64,000 nucleotides of DNA from Thermoactinomyces sp. DSM 45891 (GTDB taxonomy: Bacteria > Bacillota > Bacilli > Thermoactinomycetales > Thermoactinomycetaceae): contig NZ_FPJZ01000010.1 of NCBI RefSeq assembly GCF_900119485.1, positions 32,741 to 96,740 of the forward strand, read 5' to 3'. A model generated the notes under the pieces. It had not been told where the DNA came from and ran no database searches. It saw only the letters and a list, made by a program, of their open reading frames with translations. The position numbers were made by a program, and so were the translations under genes. This document shows positions 62,890-64,000 of the stretch, one piece after another; position 1 is the stretch's first letter; every line of letters begins with the position of its first letter.

Positions 62890-63393
62890 TCCATTCGATT
62901 CTCGCACATCTCTTCATAAAAGAGATACCTGTTGACGATCTGGGGTTCACGTAGAAGCTGGAATGATCCTACAAAGTAGAACACAACGCAAATGAACCTC
63001 ACGTCCCATCGGGCAAAGTGAAAATGATCTTTTTTCTAGATAGATCGTTTCTAATCGGTTTGTTAAGGGATTCGGTTCCGATCCTCTCGGATTCCCCTAT
63101 GATTGTCAACAGCCCGGATCAAGCATTTGGCATGGAGCATATACACGGGTTCTGATTGAAGAGCGTCAGCACGGGGGTTCTTAGATGTCGGGTTCTTTTC
63201 CCGACATGCCAAGCCCATATGGAACCTGCAAACAGTATCCAATCGCAAATTAGACTGGTCAAAGCATTCATGACCGCAACCCACACCCCCCATTGCCAAG
63301 CCAAGACGTGAAGAAGCTTGATAGATCATTGGAGTTTGCGGACGACAGGATCAACATGGTCTATAAATTCGATCAAAGAGAGGAAGATGAACG
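62890..63393. other. non-coding region before the relaxase gene, with hairpins
   Basis: No convincing gene in 504 bp. An 8-bp perfect hairpin ATGTCGGG/CCCGACAT lies at 63185-63207 and a GGATTCGG/CCGATCC imperfect one near 63069-63083. It may hold a promoter, single-strand origin or leader of the relaxase gene. The GAGAGGAAG ribosome site for 63394 is at its end. Confidence 0.45.
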
Positions 63394-64000
63394 ATGCACA
63401 CAATAAGCAACTTGCCCCCGTCCAGTAACACGGGGGCACAAAATACATCCCGAACTGGCTTGAGAGCGCTTGTAGACTGGGTTGGAGCCACTTTAAAAAA
63501 TGTCAGTTTGGAAGCATTAATTGAAGGCATTTTGGATCTAAATAAGGATGACTTTGCAGAGCTGGATCGAGGTGGTAACGGATATCGGAAATCCCTTCGA
63601 TTGGGCAATATAACGATCTACTATGATGGTAATGAAGGAATGGGGATTCATCTGAAAATGTCGGGTCAAGGTTGTAGGGAGTATGAAGGCTATGGAAAGA
63701 GGAAATGGCCTCATCTTCTAGCGATGATTCTGGATCTTGATTCAAACATCACACGACTTGATCTTGCTCTTGATGATTTCACAGGGTATTTCAAAATCCC
63801 TCAGATTGAAAAGAAGGTCAAATCGGGTGAGGTTCAAAGCAAATTCCGAGAAGCAACCAACTATGAAAAAATCCGACTCTCAGATGGATACAGAAAAGGG
63901 CAAACCATCTATCTTGGTTCTTCTTCTTCCCTACTCAAAGTTCGATTTTACGATAAGTACAAAGAAGCCCTGAAGGACGGAAATGAGAGCGAATTAGAAG
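63394..64000 (+). CDS. replication initiation/relaxase protein, Rep_trans (NicK/Orf20-like), partial
   Basis: The frame is open from ATG 63394 past the window end; 202 residues are visible. YDGNEGMGIHLKMSGQGCRE, ITRLDLALDDFTGYF (conserved RxDxAxD) and LLKVRFYDKYKEALKDG with the nicking-Tyr region match the Rep_trans family of Tn916/ICEBs1 relaxases and pT181-type Rep proteins. It nicks the origin to start rolling-circle replication and transfer. The first 20 codons carry an oriT-like hairpin. Confidence 0.88.
   Translation, partial: MHTISNLPPSSNTGAQNTSRTGLRALVDWVGATLKNVSLEALIEGILDLNKDDFAELDRGGNGYRKSLRLGNITIYYDGNEGMGIHLKMSGQGCREYEGYGKRKWPHLLAMILDLDSNITRLDLALDDFTGYFKIPQIEKKVKSGEVQSKFREATNYEKIRLSDGYRKGQTIYLGSSSSLLKVRFYDKYKEALKDGNESELE
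63413..63438 (+). other. oriT/double-strand-origin-like hairpin in the start of the relaxase gene
   Basis: TGCCCCCGT (63413-63421) pairs perfectly with ACGGGGGCA (63430-63438) around the loop CCAGTAAC. From memory, the ICEBs1 oriT has a C-run/G-run hairpin with TAAC just before the G arm, very like this one. Probable nick site of the Rep/relaxase, lying within codons 7-15 of its own gene. Confidence 0.65.

Larger units (their letters stand above)
56403..64000 (+). mobile_element. left part of an integrative (conjugative) element with serine recombinase
   Basis: From the broken catalase gene onward there are: a large serine recombinase at the end, a DUF559 gene, a RibD-like gene, an XRE-UTRA regulator, small genes, SSB, an FtsK-type coupling ATPase, and a Rep_trans/NicK-type relaxase. 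Coupling protein followed by relaxase is the core order of Tn916/ICEBs1-type elements, but those use tyrosine integrases. The left border is placed at about 56400; the right end is outside the window. VirB4-like transfer genes would be expected to the right. Confidence 0.8.

Noticed and set aside
63063..63329. Minus-strand ORFs in the gap before the relaxase
   Set aside because: No ribosome sites or family traits; composition like random frames in a hairpin-rich region.
1..64000. CRISPR arrays, tRNA or rRNA genes
   Set aside because: No regularly spaced repeats, no tRNA T-loop/anticodon patterns and no rRNA-like stretches were recognised on reading.

Overview
The window reads as chromosome of a low-to-medium GC, endospore-forming Bacillota of the order Bacillales. 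Evidence: the 26-codon spoVM gene, a gerA/gerB/gerC-type germinant receptor operon, spoIVB next to spo0A, PrpC/PrkC, and gene orders known from Bacillus. A filamentous, thermoactinomycete-like Bacillales is my best guess from protein style, but it is not proven here.

Layout. (1) 1-2397: end of def, fmt, rsmB. (2) About 2.4-16.4 kb: an accessory block splitting the usual rsmB-rlmN order. It holds ddl-murF-alr (D-Ala-D-Ala supply to peptidoglycan), an APH-like kinase, a BtuF-like protein, an AraC regulator facing an Atu4866-type lipoprotein and an SDR, a secreted subtilase, and gerA-gerB-gerC. (3) 16.5-30.2 kb: the conserved order resumes with rlmN, prpC, prkC, rsgA, rpe, thiN, spoVM, rpmB(-), yloU, fakA, fakB, sdaAB, sdaAA, recG. 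(4) 30.2-32.0 kb: two tandem genes related to Bacillus thuringiensis Cyt cytolysins. The second has an in-frame TGA exactly where the first, and Cyt1A, have Trp. A small interrupted membrane ORF precedes them. (5) 32.0-49.7 kb: pepF(-), then accB, accC, yqhY, nusB, folD, xseA, xseB, ispA, dxs, tlyA, a two-TM unknown, nadK, argR, recN, spoIVB and spo0A. The last two share one uninterrupted reading frame although spo0A keeps its own ribosome-binding site and a 0A box. A possible structured RNA lies between folD and xseA. (6) 49.7-56.0 kb: a GNAT gene, then a TPP riboswitch controlling thiC-tenI-thiO-thiS-thiG-thiF, which together make the HMP and thiazole precursors of thiamine. (7) 56.06-64.0 kb: the left end of an integrative (probably conjugative) element. 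Its boundary cuts a manganese catalase gene, leaving only the C-terminal part. It carries a large serine recombinase, a DUF559 nuclease-like gene, a RibD-reductase-like gene, an unusual XRE-HTH plus UTRA regulator facing an operator-bearing promoter, small genes, SSB, an FtsK-type coupling ATPase and a Rep_trans/NicK-type relaxase cut by the window end. An oriT-like hairpin lies in the first codons of the relaxase gene.

The most unusual points are the Cyt-like pair with the Trp-to-TGA codon, the catalase gene split by a serine-recombinase element (compare sporulation-excised elements such as skin), the XRE-UTRA regulator paired with a RibD-like reductase, and the stop-less spoIVB-spo0A frame. 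All family assignments come from reading sequence and remembered family motifs; no database search was run.
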